Notes: generated by a model not told the origin, from the sequence alone. DNA of 64,000 nucleotides from Rhodococcus antarcticus (GCF_026153295.1 NZ_CP110615.1:496001-560000), one strand, 5' to 3'; shown: positions 1-11,978, counted from the first letter of the stretch. Numbers and translations are program-made.

Positions 1-2
1 CG

Positions 3-1730
<1,728 letters not shown>

Positions 1731-1737
1731 TCTCGCT

Positions 1738-1766
1738 GGTCCCCGGGATCGTTGATCCCGGGGACC
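1738..1766 (+). terminator. Rho-independent-like terminator after groEL
   Basis: A perfect 13-bp inverted repeat (GGTCCCCGGGATC / GATCCCGGGGACC) with a 3-nt loop begins 8 nt after the groEL stop codon. There is no U-tract, which is usual for high-GC actinobacterial terminators. Confidence 0.8.
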
Positions 1767-1772
1767 ACGGAC

Positions 1773-1813
1773 GCACGAGAGGGCGGCACCCGGTGGGTGC
1801 CGCCCTCTCGTGC
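1773..1813. terminator. Bidirectional terminator between groEL and whiB3
   Basis: A perfect 19-bp stem with a 3-nt loop lies between the convergent groEL and whiB3 genes, 11 nt beyond the whiB3 stop on the minus strand. Together with the hairpin at 1738-1766 it makes a tandem insulator. Confidence 0.8.
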
Positions 1814-1823
1814 CTGGCCGTGC

Positions 1824-2117
1824 TCAGATCGCGAGCTCGCGGCCGGCGGTGCGGACGGCGCTCTCGCGCTCGGACTCCGACATGCCGCCCCAGATGCCGT
1901 AGGGCTCGTGCACGGCCAGCGCGTGGGTACGGCACTGCGCCAGGACCGGACAGCGCGCGCACATCGCCTTGGCGCGGGCCTCGCGCTGGGCGCGGGCCGG
2001 TCCGCGCTCGCCGTCGGGGTGGAAGAAGAAGGACGAGTCGACCCCGCGGCAGAGGCCCTCCATCTGCCAGTCCCAGATGTCGGCGTTCGGTCCGGGCAGT
2101 CGTCGTACGTCGGCCAT
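1824..2117 (-). CDS. whiB3: WhiB3-type iron-sulfur transcription factor
   Basis: This 97-residue WhiB-like protein binds a redox- and NO-sensitive [4Fe-4S] cluster and works with the primary sigma factor. The four cluster cysteines are C23, C53, C56 and C62, the same positions as in M. tuberculosis WhiB3. The LPGPNADIW start and the GIWGG turn at 74-78 also fit WhiB3; the family turn is usually GVWGG. The ATG at 2117 follows GGAGATGAC; an upstream in-frame start would add 29 unrelated residues. It converges on groEL and diverges from the MerR-type regulator, as in the M. tuberculosis whiB3 neighbourhood. Role in redox and lipid regulation is inferred from that orthologue. Confidence 0.93.
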   Translation of the reverse strand: MADVRRLPGPNADIWDWQMEGLCRGVDSSFFFHPDGERGPARAQREARAKAMCARCPVLAQCRTHALAVHEPYGIWGGMSESERESAVRTAGRELAI

Positions 2118-2465
2118 GTCATCTCCTGCGGTGCGGCGGGGTCTGGGGCGTCTGGTAGGTCGCTGGCATTGACGGTATGCCTGCCGATGAAACGAACCAA
2201 CCATTGTTCACATCTGACTTTTCCGGAGCAGTCCGGGCCGACGACACGGCCCTCGGGCGCCCCGTTGCCCTCCCCGAACCCCGTCACGAAGGCTGCCCGC
2301 TGCAGTTCAGTGCCGGTTTCACGGGTGGTGCGCCCGCACCTGCGGGGTCAACCGTAAAGCTGTTCGCGAGCGGGCCACGAGTTGTGCAGGGGTGCTGCAG
2401 GGGAGACACTGCTCACGCGATTGCCGAACCGTCGACCGCGCGCTGATCTAGGAGGTGGGTGTCCG
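2118..2465. promoter_or_regulatory. Divergent whiB3 / MerR-regulator promoter region
   Basis: This 348-nt divergent intergenic stretch is locally AT-richer than its surroundings around 2185-2225. On the minus strand a TACCGT box lies upstream of whiB3 and could be its -10. On the plus strand only the Shine-Dalgarno GGAGG near 2451 before the MerR-type gene is clear. I see no conserved ORF or RNA structure. Confidence 0.4.
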
Positions 2466-3494
2466 GTGAGTGCCGTGCCCCCCGCGGTGGACGACGATGG
2501 TGCGGTGCTGCCCCCGGGGGAGCCGACCGGACTGCGGCTGACGGTCTCGGCGGTGGCCCGGCGCATGGGGGTCGCCCCCGCAACCCTGCGCACCTGGGAC
2601 CGCCGCTACGGACTGGGACCGGGCGAGCACTCCTCGGGCACCCACCGGCGCTACGCCCCCGAGGACGTCGCGCGGCTCGAGGTCATGCAGCGGGCTCTCG
2701 TGGAGGGCGCGACGCCCGCCGAGGCCGCTCGGCTGGCCGTGTCCGGTCCGCGCCCCGCGGCAGCTCCGACCCGCGGCCCGGCCACACAGCTCGCGTCCGT
2801 CCGGAGGCCGACGGCGCCCTCGGTCGAGCACGAGGACACCGCGCCCGGTGTCGGAGCCGGTGCGGCGCTGCGGATGCCGGGCGCCGGACGACAGGCGCGC
2901 GGGCTCGGGCGCGCGGCGCTCGCCCTGGACGGGGACGTGACGGTGCGGCTCCTGCAGACCTCCGTCCACGACATCGGCGTCATCCGCACCTGGGACGAGG
3001 TGGCCCGGCCGGTGCTGCGGGCGGTGGCCGACCGGTGGTCCCGCACGGGGCTCGGCATCGAGGTGGAGCACATGCTGTCCGAGGCGGTCACCTCGGTGAT
3101 GGCTCGGGTGGCCTTTCAGAACCACGCCCCGGCGTCCGTCCGTCCGGTGCTGCTGGGATCGATGCCCGGCGAGCACCACTCCCTGCCGCTCCGGGTGCTC
3201 GCCGCCACGCTCGCCGAACGGGGTGTGGGAGCCAGCCTGCTGGGGGCGGACCTGCCCGGCACGGCGCTGGCCGCGGCGATCACCCGCACCGCACCGTCTG
3301 CGGTGTTCCTCTGGTCGCAGGCGCCGGAGAGCGCCGATGCCGCCCTGGTGGGCGGTCTCCCGCGGACGCGACCGCGCACGCGCTGCTACGTCGGTGGACC
3401 CGGCTGGGACACGTCAGTGCTGCCGAGGGCGGTGGTGCCGCTGGGGTCGCTCGGCGAGGCCGGCAACGTGCTCACGGCGGCCGCCGGTCTGTGA
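2466..3494 (+). CDS. MerR-family regulator with CarH/LitR-like cobalamin-binding domain
   Basis: This 342-residue regulator has an N-terminal MerR winged helix (about residues 24-90, with LRTWDRRYGL at 41-50), a low-complexity linker, and a C-terminal B12-binding region. That region carries W191-x9-E201-H202 and GEHH at 235-238, matching the Wx9EH and ExH signatures of CarH/LitR photoreceptors; H238 would be the lower cobalt ligand. In that family adenosylcobalamin stabilises a DNA-bound tetramer that light disrupts. GTG 2466 is preceded by GGAGG; an earlier start would add 28 unconserved residues. The last bases overlap the next gene. Light sensing here is inferred from residues only; a structural B12 role or none is possible. 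Confidence 0.8.
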   Translation: MSAVPPAVDDDGAVLPPGEPTGLRLTVSAVARRMGVAPATLRTWDRRYGLGPGEHSSGTHRRYAPEDVARLEVMQRALVEGATPAEAARLAVSGPRPAAAPTRGPATQLASVRRPTAPSVEHEDTAPGVGAGAALRMPGAGRQARGLGRAALALDGDVTVRLLQTSVHDIGVIRTWDEVARPVLRAVADRWSRTGLGIEVEHMLSEAVTSVMARVAFQNHAPASVRPVLLGSMPGEHHSLPLRVLAATLAERGVGASLLGADLPGTALAAAITRTAPSAVFLWSQAPESADAALVGGLPRTRPRTRCYVGGPGWDTSVLPRAVVPLGSLGEAGNVLTAAAGL

Positions 3495-4411
3495 CGACGC
3501 CCGCCCGCGACCGCGAGGTCCTGCGTGCCGCGGCCCTGGGCGGGGAGCCCGGGTGGCACCCGCTGCCGCCGGCGCACGACGACGAGGGCCGGTGGTGGCG
3601 GGCCGTGGCCCTGGGCGGTCAGGGGCGCTACGCGGCGGCGGCGGCGGAGCTCGAGCGGCTGGGTGCACCGACCACCGCCGTGGGGCTCCGGTCGCTGGCC
3701 CTGAGCACCCGCGGGTCGCACCTGCGCCAGCTCGGCGGGCACCTCCTCGCGCGTCGGTTCGACGGACGTGCGCTGGCCCTGGCCGGCGGGGTGCCTGGGC
3801 GGGCGGGGGCCACGGCACGGTCGGACGCCCTGGTGGGGCTGGCGGCCGACGCGCTGGGGCCGGGTCGGGTGACCCTGGCCCGTCGGCTGCTGGCGCAGGC
3901 GGCCCAGGGCCTGGCCGGCGCCGACGAGCGCTGCGCCGTCAGGTGGCACTGGGTGGCGGCGGAGACGGCGCTGTGCGGCGACGAGCGGGACGAGGCGGCA
4001 GCGCACGCGGGCACCGCGCTCCGGCTCGCCGCGTCGACGGGGTCCGTGCGGCACGAGCTGAAGTCCGCCCTCGTGGTCGCCGCCGCCACCGGGTCGGGCG
4101 AGGCGGCGCACCGGGTGCGGACCGCCGCCGCCCAGCACGACCTGCTGCCGCTGCGCTGGGCCGCGACGATGCTGCTGCTCGCGCTCGACGGCCCCCGGTC
4201 CGGGTCCCCGGCCGAGGGAGGGTTGCGCCACGAGAACACGGTGAGTCATGCCATCCTCACCCTGCGGGGTGGAGGGCTCCCGGGCGCTCCCACACCCCGG
4301 GACCTGGTCCGTTCCTGGTCCACGACCGCTCCGACCGGTCGCGTGCCCCCGGCACGGGTCCGCGCCGGCTCACCCGACCGGGGTCAAGGTGGGGTGGAGG
4401 TCGTCCGATAG
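3491..4411 (+). CDS. Conserved Rv3415c-like protein of unknown function
   Basis: This 306-residue protein is rich in Ala, Leu and Arg helices, with repeated pair-of-helix segments (for example around residues 35-55 and 115-150) suggestive of a TPR-like fold. I infer orthology to M. tuberculosis Rv3415c mainly from the conserved position between whiB3 and sigD and the similar character. The GTG at 3491 overlaps the preceding TGA (GTGA), so translation is probably coupled to the MerR/B12 regulator. The C-terminal 60 residues are Pro/Arg/Gly-rich and look disordered. No catalytic motif is visible and no function should be assigned. Confidence 0.75.
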   Translation: MTTPARDREVLRAAALGGEPGWHPLPPAHDDEGRWWRAVALGGQGRYAAAAAELERLGAPTTAVGLRSLALSTRGSHLRQLGGHLLARRFDGRALALAGGVPGRAGATARSDALVGLAADALGPGRVTLARRLLAQAAQGLAGADERCAVRWHWVAAETALCGDERDEAAAHAGTALRLAASTGSVRHELKSALVVAAATGSGEAAHRVRTAAAQHDLLPLRWAATMLLLALDGPRSGSPAEGGLRHENTVSHAILTLRGGGLPGAPTPRDLVRSWSTTAPTGRVPPARVRAGSPDRGQGGVEVVR

Positions 4412-4462
4412 GGCGAGGGAGCGGGAGCCGTCGGCGGCGCCGCACGAGGTGGAGGAACGACC

Positions 4463-5059
4463 GTGACCACTGTCATCATCTGCGACGATCGCAGGAATGT
4501 CCGCGAGAGCCTGACCAGGGTGATGACAGCCGTGCCCGGCGTGACCCGGATCGACACCGTGAGCAGCGGCGACGAGCTGCTGGCCCGCTACGGCCGGTCG
4601 CCGGCCGAGGTCGTCCTGATCGGGACGCAGCGCGCCGTGGCCGCCGGGGTCGAGGCCACCCGTCGCCTCGTCGGCGCGCACCCGCAGGCCAACGTCATCG
4701 TCTTCGGCGCGCCGGACGACGCCGGGAGCATCTCCGCGGCCATCGCCGGCGGGGCCCGGGGCTACCTCCGCTGGGACGCCACGCGCACCGAGCTGGTCGC
4801 GGCCCTGGCCCACACCTTGTCGAGCTCGTCGGTCCCCGCGCCCCGTCCGTCCTCCGACACGGGTGTACGCCTGACCGAGCGCGAGATGCAGGTGCTGCGG
4901 GGCATGAGCCAGGGCAAGAGCAACGGGCAGATCGGCCGCGAGCTGTACCTGTCGGAGGACACGGTCAAGACCCACGCCCGACGGTTGTTCCGCAAGCTCG
5001 GCGTGCGCGACCGGGCCCAGGCGGTGGCGCACGGCTTCCGGCGCGGCCTCGTCTCCTGA
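4463..5059 (+). CDS. bldM: BldM-like atypical response regulator
   Basis: This 198-residue NarL/LuxR-type regulator has a receiver domain (1-115) and a C-terminal helix-turn-helix. The output domain has LTEREMQVLRGMSQGKSN followed by the recognition region RELYLSEDTVKTHARRLF, nearly identical to Streptomyces BldM. The receiver is degenerate: acidic residues D8 and D9 remain, but the expected phospho-acceptor position 54 is Gly, and the conserved Thr/Ser and Lys of the switch are replaced. BldM works with WhiI and does not depend on classical phosphorylation. GTG 4463 follows GGAGGAACGACC. Position between the Rv3415c-like gene and sigD resembles the Streptomyces bldM-guaB neighbourhood. Confidence 0.88.
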   Translation: MTTVIICDDRRNVRESLTRVMTAVPGVTRIDTVSSGDELLARYGRSPAEVVLIGTQRAVAAGVEATRRLVGAHPQANVIVFGAPDDAGSISAAIAGGARGYLRWDATRTELVAALAHTLSSSSVPAPRPSSDTGVRLTEREMQVLRGMSQGKSNGQIGRELYLSEDTVKTHARRLFRKLGVRDRAQAVAHGFRRGLVS

Positions 5060-5222
5060 GCGCTGCGCCGGCGGCGTCCGGCCCTGCGTCCCGGCCGCAG
5101 CGGCCGCCGGAATGGGGTACCGAGCAGCGGATACGGTGGACTTCGGCCCACCATCCGGTGGGAGCACCGCCTCGCACCGCACGGAGCGTGCCCGTGCCGT
5201 AACGCTGGGACCCGTCCCGTCG

Positions 5223-5828
5223 ATGGAACAGCAGGGGGATCCGCTCGACGAGTCGGTCGCTGCCGCCGTGCAGGGTGACCGTTCGGCGCTCTCCCGTGTC
5301 CTCGAGACGATCAGGCCCGTGGTCGTGCGGTACTGCCGCGCGCGGGTCGGGCCCGGGGACAGGGTGTCCGTGTCCGCCGACGACGTCGCGCAGGAGGTGT
5401 GTCTCGCCGTGATCACCGCACTCCCGCGGTACCGCGACCAGGGGCGGCCCTTCATGGCGTTCGTCTACGGCATCGCTGCCCACAAGGTTGCCGATGCCCA
5501 CCGCGGTGCGGCGCGCAGCCGGAGCGAACCGGTGGCCGAGGTGCCGGACGCCCCCACGGTGGAGGACGGTCCGGAGCAGCGGGCGGTGGACACCGACGCG
5601 GCGCGCCGCATGTCCGAGCTGCTGGACACGCTGCCCGAGCGCCAGCGCGAGATCCTCGTGCTCCGACTGGTGGTGGGGCTCTCGGCGGAGGAGACCGCGC
5701 AGGCGGTGGGGGGCACCGCGGGATCGGTCCGCGTCGCCCAGCACCGGGCGCTGGGCAAGCTGAGGACCGCGGTGGCCGGGTCCGGCGCTGCGGTGGGACC
5801 AGGGAACGAGGGCAGCACGGGTGGGTGA
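5223..5828 (+). CDS. sigD: RNA polymerase sigma factor SigD
   Basis: This 201-residue ECF sigma factor has region 2 with ADDVAQEVCLAVITALPRY and region 4 with LPERQREILVLRLVVGLSAEETA. Both closely match M. tuberculosis SigD, including the RPVVVRYCRARVG segment. Homology to the M. tuberculosis N-terminus extends a few residues upstream of the ATG at 5223, so a longer form without a clear start or ribosome site is possible. A TACGGT box at 5132-5137 may be the -10 of its promoter. The 3' end overlaps rsdA by 8 nt, the standard sigma/anti-sigma layout. In mycobacteria SigD acts in stationary phase and the stringent response. Confidence 0.93.
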   Translation: MEQQGDPLDESVAAAVQGDRSALSRVLETIRPVVVRYCRARVGPGDRVSVSADDVAQEVCLAVITALPRYRDQGRPFMAFVYGIAAHKVADAHRGAARSRSEPVAEVPDAPTVEDGPEQRAVDTDAARRMSELLDTLPERQREILVLRLVVGLSAEETAQAVGGTAGSVRVAQHRALGKLRTAVAGSGAAVGPGNEGSTGG

Positions 5829-6747
5829 GCGCGCACCGCAGGCGTCGGACGAGGACGACCGCGAGCCGTCGCTCGCCGCCGTCCTCGCCGCGGACCGCGT
5901 CGTGGAGGCGGTGGGTTCCGGAGAGCTGACCGCGGTCGACGCCTCCGACGAGGTCGTCGCCCTGCTGGTCGCGTGGCGCGACCGGGTCGACGCCGGAGCC
6001 CTCCCGCTGCACCCGGACCTCGACGAGGCCGAGGTAGCCCTCCGTGCGGCCACCCGGCGCGGCCGGTTGCGGGTGCCGCTGCGCGCCCTCTCGCCGGTGG
6101 CCGCCGCGGCCGCGGCCGTGGGCATCGCGCTCACCGGCGTCGGCTGGGCCGCGCACCAGTCGACCCCCGGCGACCCGCTGTGGGGCGTCTCCCAGGCGTT
6201 GTTCGTCGACCACTCCCGGTCGGTGCAGGCGGCGGCCAGCGTGACGGCCGAGCTCGCGGAGGCCGAGACCGCGTTCGCGTCGGGCACACCGGAGAGGGCG
6301 CGCACGGCCCTCCAGCGCGCTGCGGCGGACCTCCCCTCGGTGGGGACCGACGAGGGCCGGAAGGACCTGCAGCGACGACACTCTGAGCTCGAGGCCCGCC
6401 TGGTGCCCTCCGCCCTCCCGGCGCCCGCACCCACCAGCCTCCTGGCCACCACCACGACCACCACCACCACCACCACCACGACGACGACCACGCCGCCCCC
6501 CGAGCCGAGCGTCCCGACAGCGCCGCCGGTGACGACGACCGCAGCTCCGCGGCCGACGACGGATCCGGCCGCCCCCACCCCGCTCAGCACCACGCCGACC
6601 ACCACCGGCGCTGCGCCGACCACGGATCCGGTGCCGACCACGGACCCCGCGTCCAGCACCACGCCGACGACCACGGCTCCCGCCACTCCGAGCCGGAGCG
6701 CGAGCGGGGCGACGCCCGGCGACCAGGGGCTCCCGACGGGCGGGTAG
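5821..6747 (+). CDS. rsdA: Anti-sigma-D factor RsdA
   Basis: This 308-residue membrane-anchored anti-sigma factor has an N-terminal sigma-binding domain (about 1-80), one transmembrane helix (about 91-107, Ala/Val-rich) and an extracytoplasmic part. The extracytoplasmic segment 110-200 is followed by a Thr/Pro/Ala-rich tail that starts with about 15 consecutive Thr encoded by ACC/ACG repeats near 6450-6490. GTG 5821 overlaps the sigD stop, implying coupled synthesis. In mycobacteria RsdA sequesters SigD and is removed by regulated proteolysis. The poly-Thr tail is probably a cell-wall-spanning stalk; its trinucleotide repeat could vary in length between strains. Confidence 0.88.
   Translation: MGERAPQASDEDDREPSLAAVLAADRVVEAVGSGELTAVDASDEVVALLVAWRDRVDAGALPLHPDLDEAEVALRAATRRGRLRVPLRALSPVAAAAAAVGIALTGVGWAAHQSTPGDPLWGVSQALFVDHSRSVQAAASVTAELAEAETAFASGTPERARTALQRAAADLPSVGTDEGRKDLQRRHSELEARLVPSALPAPAPTSLLATTTTTTTTTTTTTTTPPPEPSVPTAPPVTTTAAPRPTTDPAAPTPLSTTPTTTGAAPTTDPVPTTDPASSTTPTTTAPATPSRSASGATPGDQGLPTGG
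6450..6495 (+). repeat. ACC/ACG trinucleotide repeat (poly-Thr) in rsdA
   Basis: An uninterrupted run of ACC/ACG codons encodes about 15 threonines at the beginning of the rsdA extracellular tail. It is an in-frame simple repeat, so length changes would not shift the frame. Confidence 0.8.
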
Positions 6748-6748
6748 C

Positions 6749-8808
<2,060 letters not shown>

Positions 8809-8873
8809 CCACTCGGACGACCACCACCCGAACAACCACCACCCGAACAACCAACGTGAGGAGGGGCCCGCGC

Positions 8874-10025
8874 GTGCGCGACCTCGTCGAGATCGGGATG
8901 GGCCGCACCGCCCGTCGCACCTACGAGCTGGACGACGTGGACATCGTCCCGTCCCGGCGGACCCGATCGTCCCAGGACGTGTCCACGGCCTGGCAGCTCG
9001 ACGCGTACCGGTTCGACCTGCCGGTGCTGGTGCACCCCACCGACGCCCTGGTCTCCCCGGCCAGCGCCATCGAGCTCGGACGCCTCGGTGCGCTCGGCGT
9101 GCTCAACGCCGAGGGACTGTGGGGCCGGCACGCCGACGTGGCGGCAGTGGTGGAGCGCATCGTGGAGCTGGCCTCGCTCGCCGAGGACCCCGCAGAGGTG
9201 GTGCGCCTGCTGCAAGAGCTGCACGCCGCCCCGCTGCAGACGGACCTGCTGGCCGCGGCCATCGCGGAGGTGCACGACGCCGGCGTGGTGACGGCGGTGC
9301 GGGTGAGCCCACAGAACGCCCGGTCGCTGACGCCGATGCTGCTCAAGGCGGGCATCGACCTGCTGGTCATCCAGGGCACCATCATCTCCGCCGAGCACGT
9401 GGGCGGTGGCGGCGAGCCGCTGAACCTGAAGACCTTCATCGCCGAGCTCGACGTTCCCGTGGTCGCGGGCGGGGTCAGCGACCACCGGACGGCGCTGCAC
9501 CTCATGCGGACCGGTGCGGCGGGGGTCATCGTCGGCTACGGCTCCACCGAGGGCGCCACCACCACCGGCGAGGTCCTCGGCATGGGGGTGCCGATGGCCA
9601 CCGCCATCGCGGACGCCGCGGCCGCACGCCGGGACTACCTGGACGAGACCGGCGGGCGCTACGTGCACGTCATCGCCGACGGGGACATCCACGGCTCCGG
9701 CGAGCTGGCCAAGGCCATCGCCTGCGGCGCGGACGCCGTGGTGCTCGGCGCGCCGCTGGCCGTGGCGGCCGAGGCCCCCGGGCGGGGCTGGTACTGGCCG
9801 TCCGCGGCGGCCCACCCGTCCATGCCGCGCGGGGCCGTGCTGGGCGTCGCCCCGCTCGAGAGCGCGCAGGAGCGCCCGAGCCTGGAGCGCGTGCTGCGCG
9901 GGCCCTCGGACGACCCCTTCGGCTCGCTCAACCTCATCGGGGGGCTGCGGCGGTCGATGGCCAAGGCCGGCTACTCCGACCTCAAGGACTTCCAGCGGGT
10001 GGGGCTGACCGTCCGCGCCCGCTGA
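8874..10025 (+). CDS. guaB3: GuaB3 family IMP dehydrogenase-related protein
   Basis: This 383-residue TIM-barrel protein belongs to the GuaB3 branch. It is shorter than GuaB because the CBS domains are absent. The loop that holds the catalytic Cys in GuaB (GPGSICTTR) is GYGSTEGATTTGEVLG here, with no cysteine, so canonical IMP oxidation is doubtful. The ADGDIHGSGELAKAIACGADAVVLG phosphate-site region is retained (quoted in parts: ADGDIHGSG, then GADAVVLG). GTG 8874 follows GAGGAGGGG. It trails guaB by 65 nt. GuaB3 in cyanobacteria has reported IMPDH activity; the actinobacterial function is not settled. Confidence 0.9.
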   Translation: MRDLVEIGMGRTARRTYELDDVDIVPSRRTRSSQDVSTAWQLDAYRFDLPVLVHPTDALVSPASAIELGRLGALGVLNAEGLWGRHADVAAVVERIVELASLAEDPAEVVRLLQELHAAPLQTDLLAAAIAEVHDAGVVTAVRVSPQNARSLTPMLLKAGIDLLVIQGTIISAEHVGGGGEPLNLKTFIAELDVPVVAGGVSDHRTALHLMRTGAAGVIVGYGSTEGATTTGEVLGMGVPMATAIADAAAARRDYLDETGGRYVHVIADGDIHGSGELAKAIACGADAVVLGAPLAVAAEAPGRGWYWPSAAAHPSMPRGAVLGVAPLESAQERPSLERVLRGPSDDPFGSLNLIGGLRRSMAKAGYSDLKDFQRVGLTVRAR

Positions 10026-10045
10026 CCGTCGCGCAGGGCGCAGCT

Positions 10046-10074
10046 GTGGGTTACCGTCGACAACGGTTACCCAC
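10046..10074. promoter_or_regulatory. Imperfect palindrome upstream of choD-like gene
   Basis: GTGGGTTACCGT and ACGGTTACCCAC form a 12-bp dyad (one mismatch) around the 5-nt centre CGACA, 37 nt before the choD-like ATG and 20 nt after the guaB3 stop. It includes a TACCGT box that could be a -10. An operator for a dimeric repressor or a guaB3 terminator are both possible. Confidence 0.5.
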
Positions 10075-10111
10075 CAGTAGGGTCCGACGACGATCAGGAA
10101 GGCCCGCGACC

Positions 10112-11878
10112 ATGCGTGCACGCACTCCCTCCACGGCCGTCCCGGCCCCGGACACCCAGGTCCTGGTCATCGGCTCCGGCTTCGGCGGCAGCGTCGCGGC
10201 CCTGCGCCTGCGGGAGAAGGGCTACTCCGTCACCGTGCTCGAGGCGGGCCGCCGCTTCGCCGACGAGGACATGGCGACGACCAGCTGGGACCTCCGCCGC
10301 TTCCTGTGGGCGCCCCGGCTGGGGATGTTCGGGGTGCAGCGCATCCACCTGCTCCGCGACGTGCTCATCCTGGCCGGCGCCGGGGTGGGTGGCGGCTCCC
10401 TGAACTACGCCAACACCCTCTACCAGCCCACCGAGCCGTTCTTCCGGGACCGGCAGTGGGCCCACATCACCGACTGGCGCGAGGAGCTCACCCCGCACTA
10501 CGAGCAGGCCCAGCGCATGCTCGGAGTGGTCACCAACCCCACCCACACCCCGGCCGACGTGGTCATGAAGGCCGTCGCCGAGGAGATGGGCGTGGGCCAC
10601 ACCTTCCACCCGACCCCGGTCGGGGTGTACTTCGGCGAGGCGGGCAAGACCGTGGCCGACCCGTACTTCGGCGGGGTGGGTCCGGAGCGCACGGGGTGCA
10701 CCGAGTGCGGCTCCTGCATGACCGGCTGCCGGGTGGGGGCCAAGAACACGCTGCTGAAGAACTACCTGGGTCTCGCCGAGCGGGCCGGCGCACACGTGGT
10801 GCCCATGACCACCGTCACGAGCCTGACCCAGCGCCCCGACGGCACGTGGCAGGTGTCCACCGAGCGGACCGGGTCCTGGTTGCGCAAGGGCCGCCGCACG
10901 GTCAGCGCCGGGCAGGTGGTGGTCGCCGCGGGGTCCTGGGGCACCCAGAACCTGCTGCACGCCATGAAGGACAGCGGCCGGCTGCCGGACCTCTCGCCCA
11001 CGCTCGGCCGGCTCACCCGCACCAACTCGGAGTCCATCGTCGGCGCGGGTGCCTACCGGGTGGACCCGGACCGGGACTTCACCCAGGGGGTGGCCATCAC
11101 GAGCTCGTTCCACCCGGACGAGACCACGCACATCGAGCCCTGCCGGTACGGCAAGGGGTCCAACGCCATGGGCCTGCTGCAGACGCTGATGACCGACGGT
11201 GGTGGACCGGTCCCGCGGTGGGTGAAGTTCCTCGGCGTGGCCGCGCGCCATCCCCGCCAGCTCGTCCGGATGATGTCGACGAAGGACTGGAGCGAGCGCA
11301 CGGTGATCGCGCTGGTGATGCAGAACCTCGACAACTCCATCACGACGTTCACGAAGAAGGGTCTGCTCGGGCGCCGGCTCAGCAGCGAGCAGGGCCACGG
11401 CGAGCCCAACCCGACGTGGATCCCGGCGGGCAACGACGCCACCCGGCGGATGGCCCGGCACATCGGCGGGGTGGCCGGCGGCACCTGGGGCGAGATCTTC
11501 GACGTCCCGCTGACGGCCCACTTCATCGGGGGCTGCGCCATCGGTGCCGACGCCGACCACGGCGTGATCGATCCCTACCACCGGGTGCACGGCTACCCGA
11601 CGCTGTCGGTGGTGGACGGCTCCGCCATCTCGGCGAACCTCGGGGTCAACCCGTCGTTGACCATCACCGCGCAGGCCGAGCGTGCGTTCTCCCTGTGGCC
11701 GAACGCGGGGGAGGTCGACGCGCGCCCCGAGCAGGGGGCGGCCTACCGGCGGGTGGAGGCCGTGGCGCCGCGCAGCCCGTTCGTGCCCGAGCACGCCCCT
11801 GCTGCGCTGCGGCTGCCGCTGGTGGCCGTGCGCCAGGGTGCGGCGGCCACGGTGGCGGCGCCGGTCGCCGGGTCGTGA
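10112..11878 (+). CDS. choD: GMC family oxidoreductase, ChoD-like
   Basis: This 588-residue FAD protein is full-length collinear with M. tuberculosis Rv3409c (ChoD). It has the N-terminal dinucleotide motif VIGSGFGGSVAALRLREKGY, the AGAGVGGGSLNYANT segment, the four-Cys motif CTECGSCMTGC about residue 196 that suggests an Fe-S cluster, and the C-terminal GMC signature with HFIGGCAIG and NLGVNPSLTITAQAE. Although named cholesterol oxidase in mycobacteria, that activity is disputed, so the substrate is best left open. ATG 10112 has AGGAAGG upstream. It follows guaB3 as in M. tuberculosis. The C-terminal 30 residues are Ala-rich and unconserved. Confidence 0.88.
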   Translation: MRARTPSTAVPAPDTQVLVIGSGFGGSVAALRLREKGYSVTVLEAGRRFADEDMATTSWDLRRFLWAPRLGMFGVQRIHLLRDVLILAGAGVGGGSLNYANTLYQPTEPFFRDRQWAHITDWREELTPHYEQAQRMLGVVTNPTHTPADVVMKAVAEEMGVGHTFHPTPVGVYFGEAGKTVADPYFGGVGPERTGCTECGSCMTGCRVGAKNTLLKNYLGLAERAGAHVVPMTTVTSLTQRPDGTWQVSTERTGSWLRKGRRTVSAGQVVVAAGSWGTQNLLHAMKDSGRLPDLSPTLGRLTRTNSESIVGAGAYRVDPDRDFTQGVAITSSFHPDETTHIEPCRYGKGSNAMGLLQTLMTDGGGPVPRWVKFLGVAARHPRQLVRMMSTKDWSERTVIALVMQNLDNSITTFTKKGLLGRRLSSEQGHGEPNPTWIPAGNDATRRMARHIGGVAGGTWGEIFDVPLTAHFIGGCAIGADADHGVIDPYHRVHGYPTLSVVDGSAISANLGVNPSLTITAQAERAFSLWPNAGEVDARPEQGAAYRRVEAVAPRSPFVPEHAPAALRLPLVAVRQGAAATVAAPVAGS

Positions 11879-11967
11879 GCTCCGCCCCGCGGCCGCAGGT
11901 GGGGGCGCGCTCGGGGGTGGTCGGCCCGCTGCCCCCGCGGTGGACGTGCCCCTCGCCGCCGCCATCT

Positions 11968-11973
11968 AGGCTC
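11968..11973 (+). promoter_or_regulatory. -10 box giving a leaderless guaA transcript
   Basis: TAGGCT ends only 5 nt before the guaA GTG and there is no Shine-Dalgarno, so transcription probably starts at the start codon. Confidence 0.55.
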
Positions 11974-11978
11974 GGAGC

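Noticed and set aside
10046-10074. KstR-type cholesterol operator at the choD-like gene
   Set aside because: The dyad does not match the TNNAAC-NN-GTTNNA pattern of KstR, so no link to cholesterol control is claimed.
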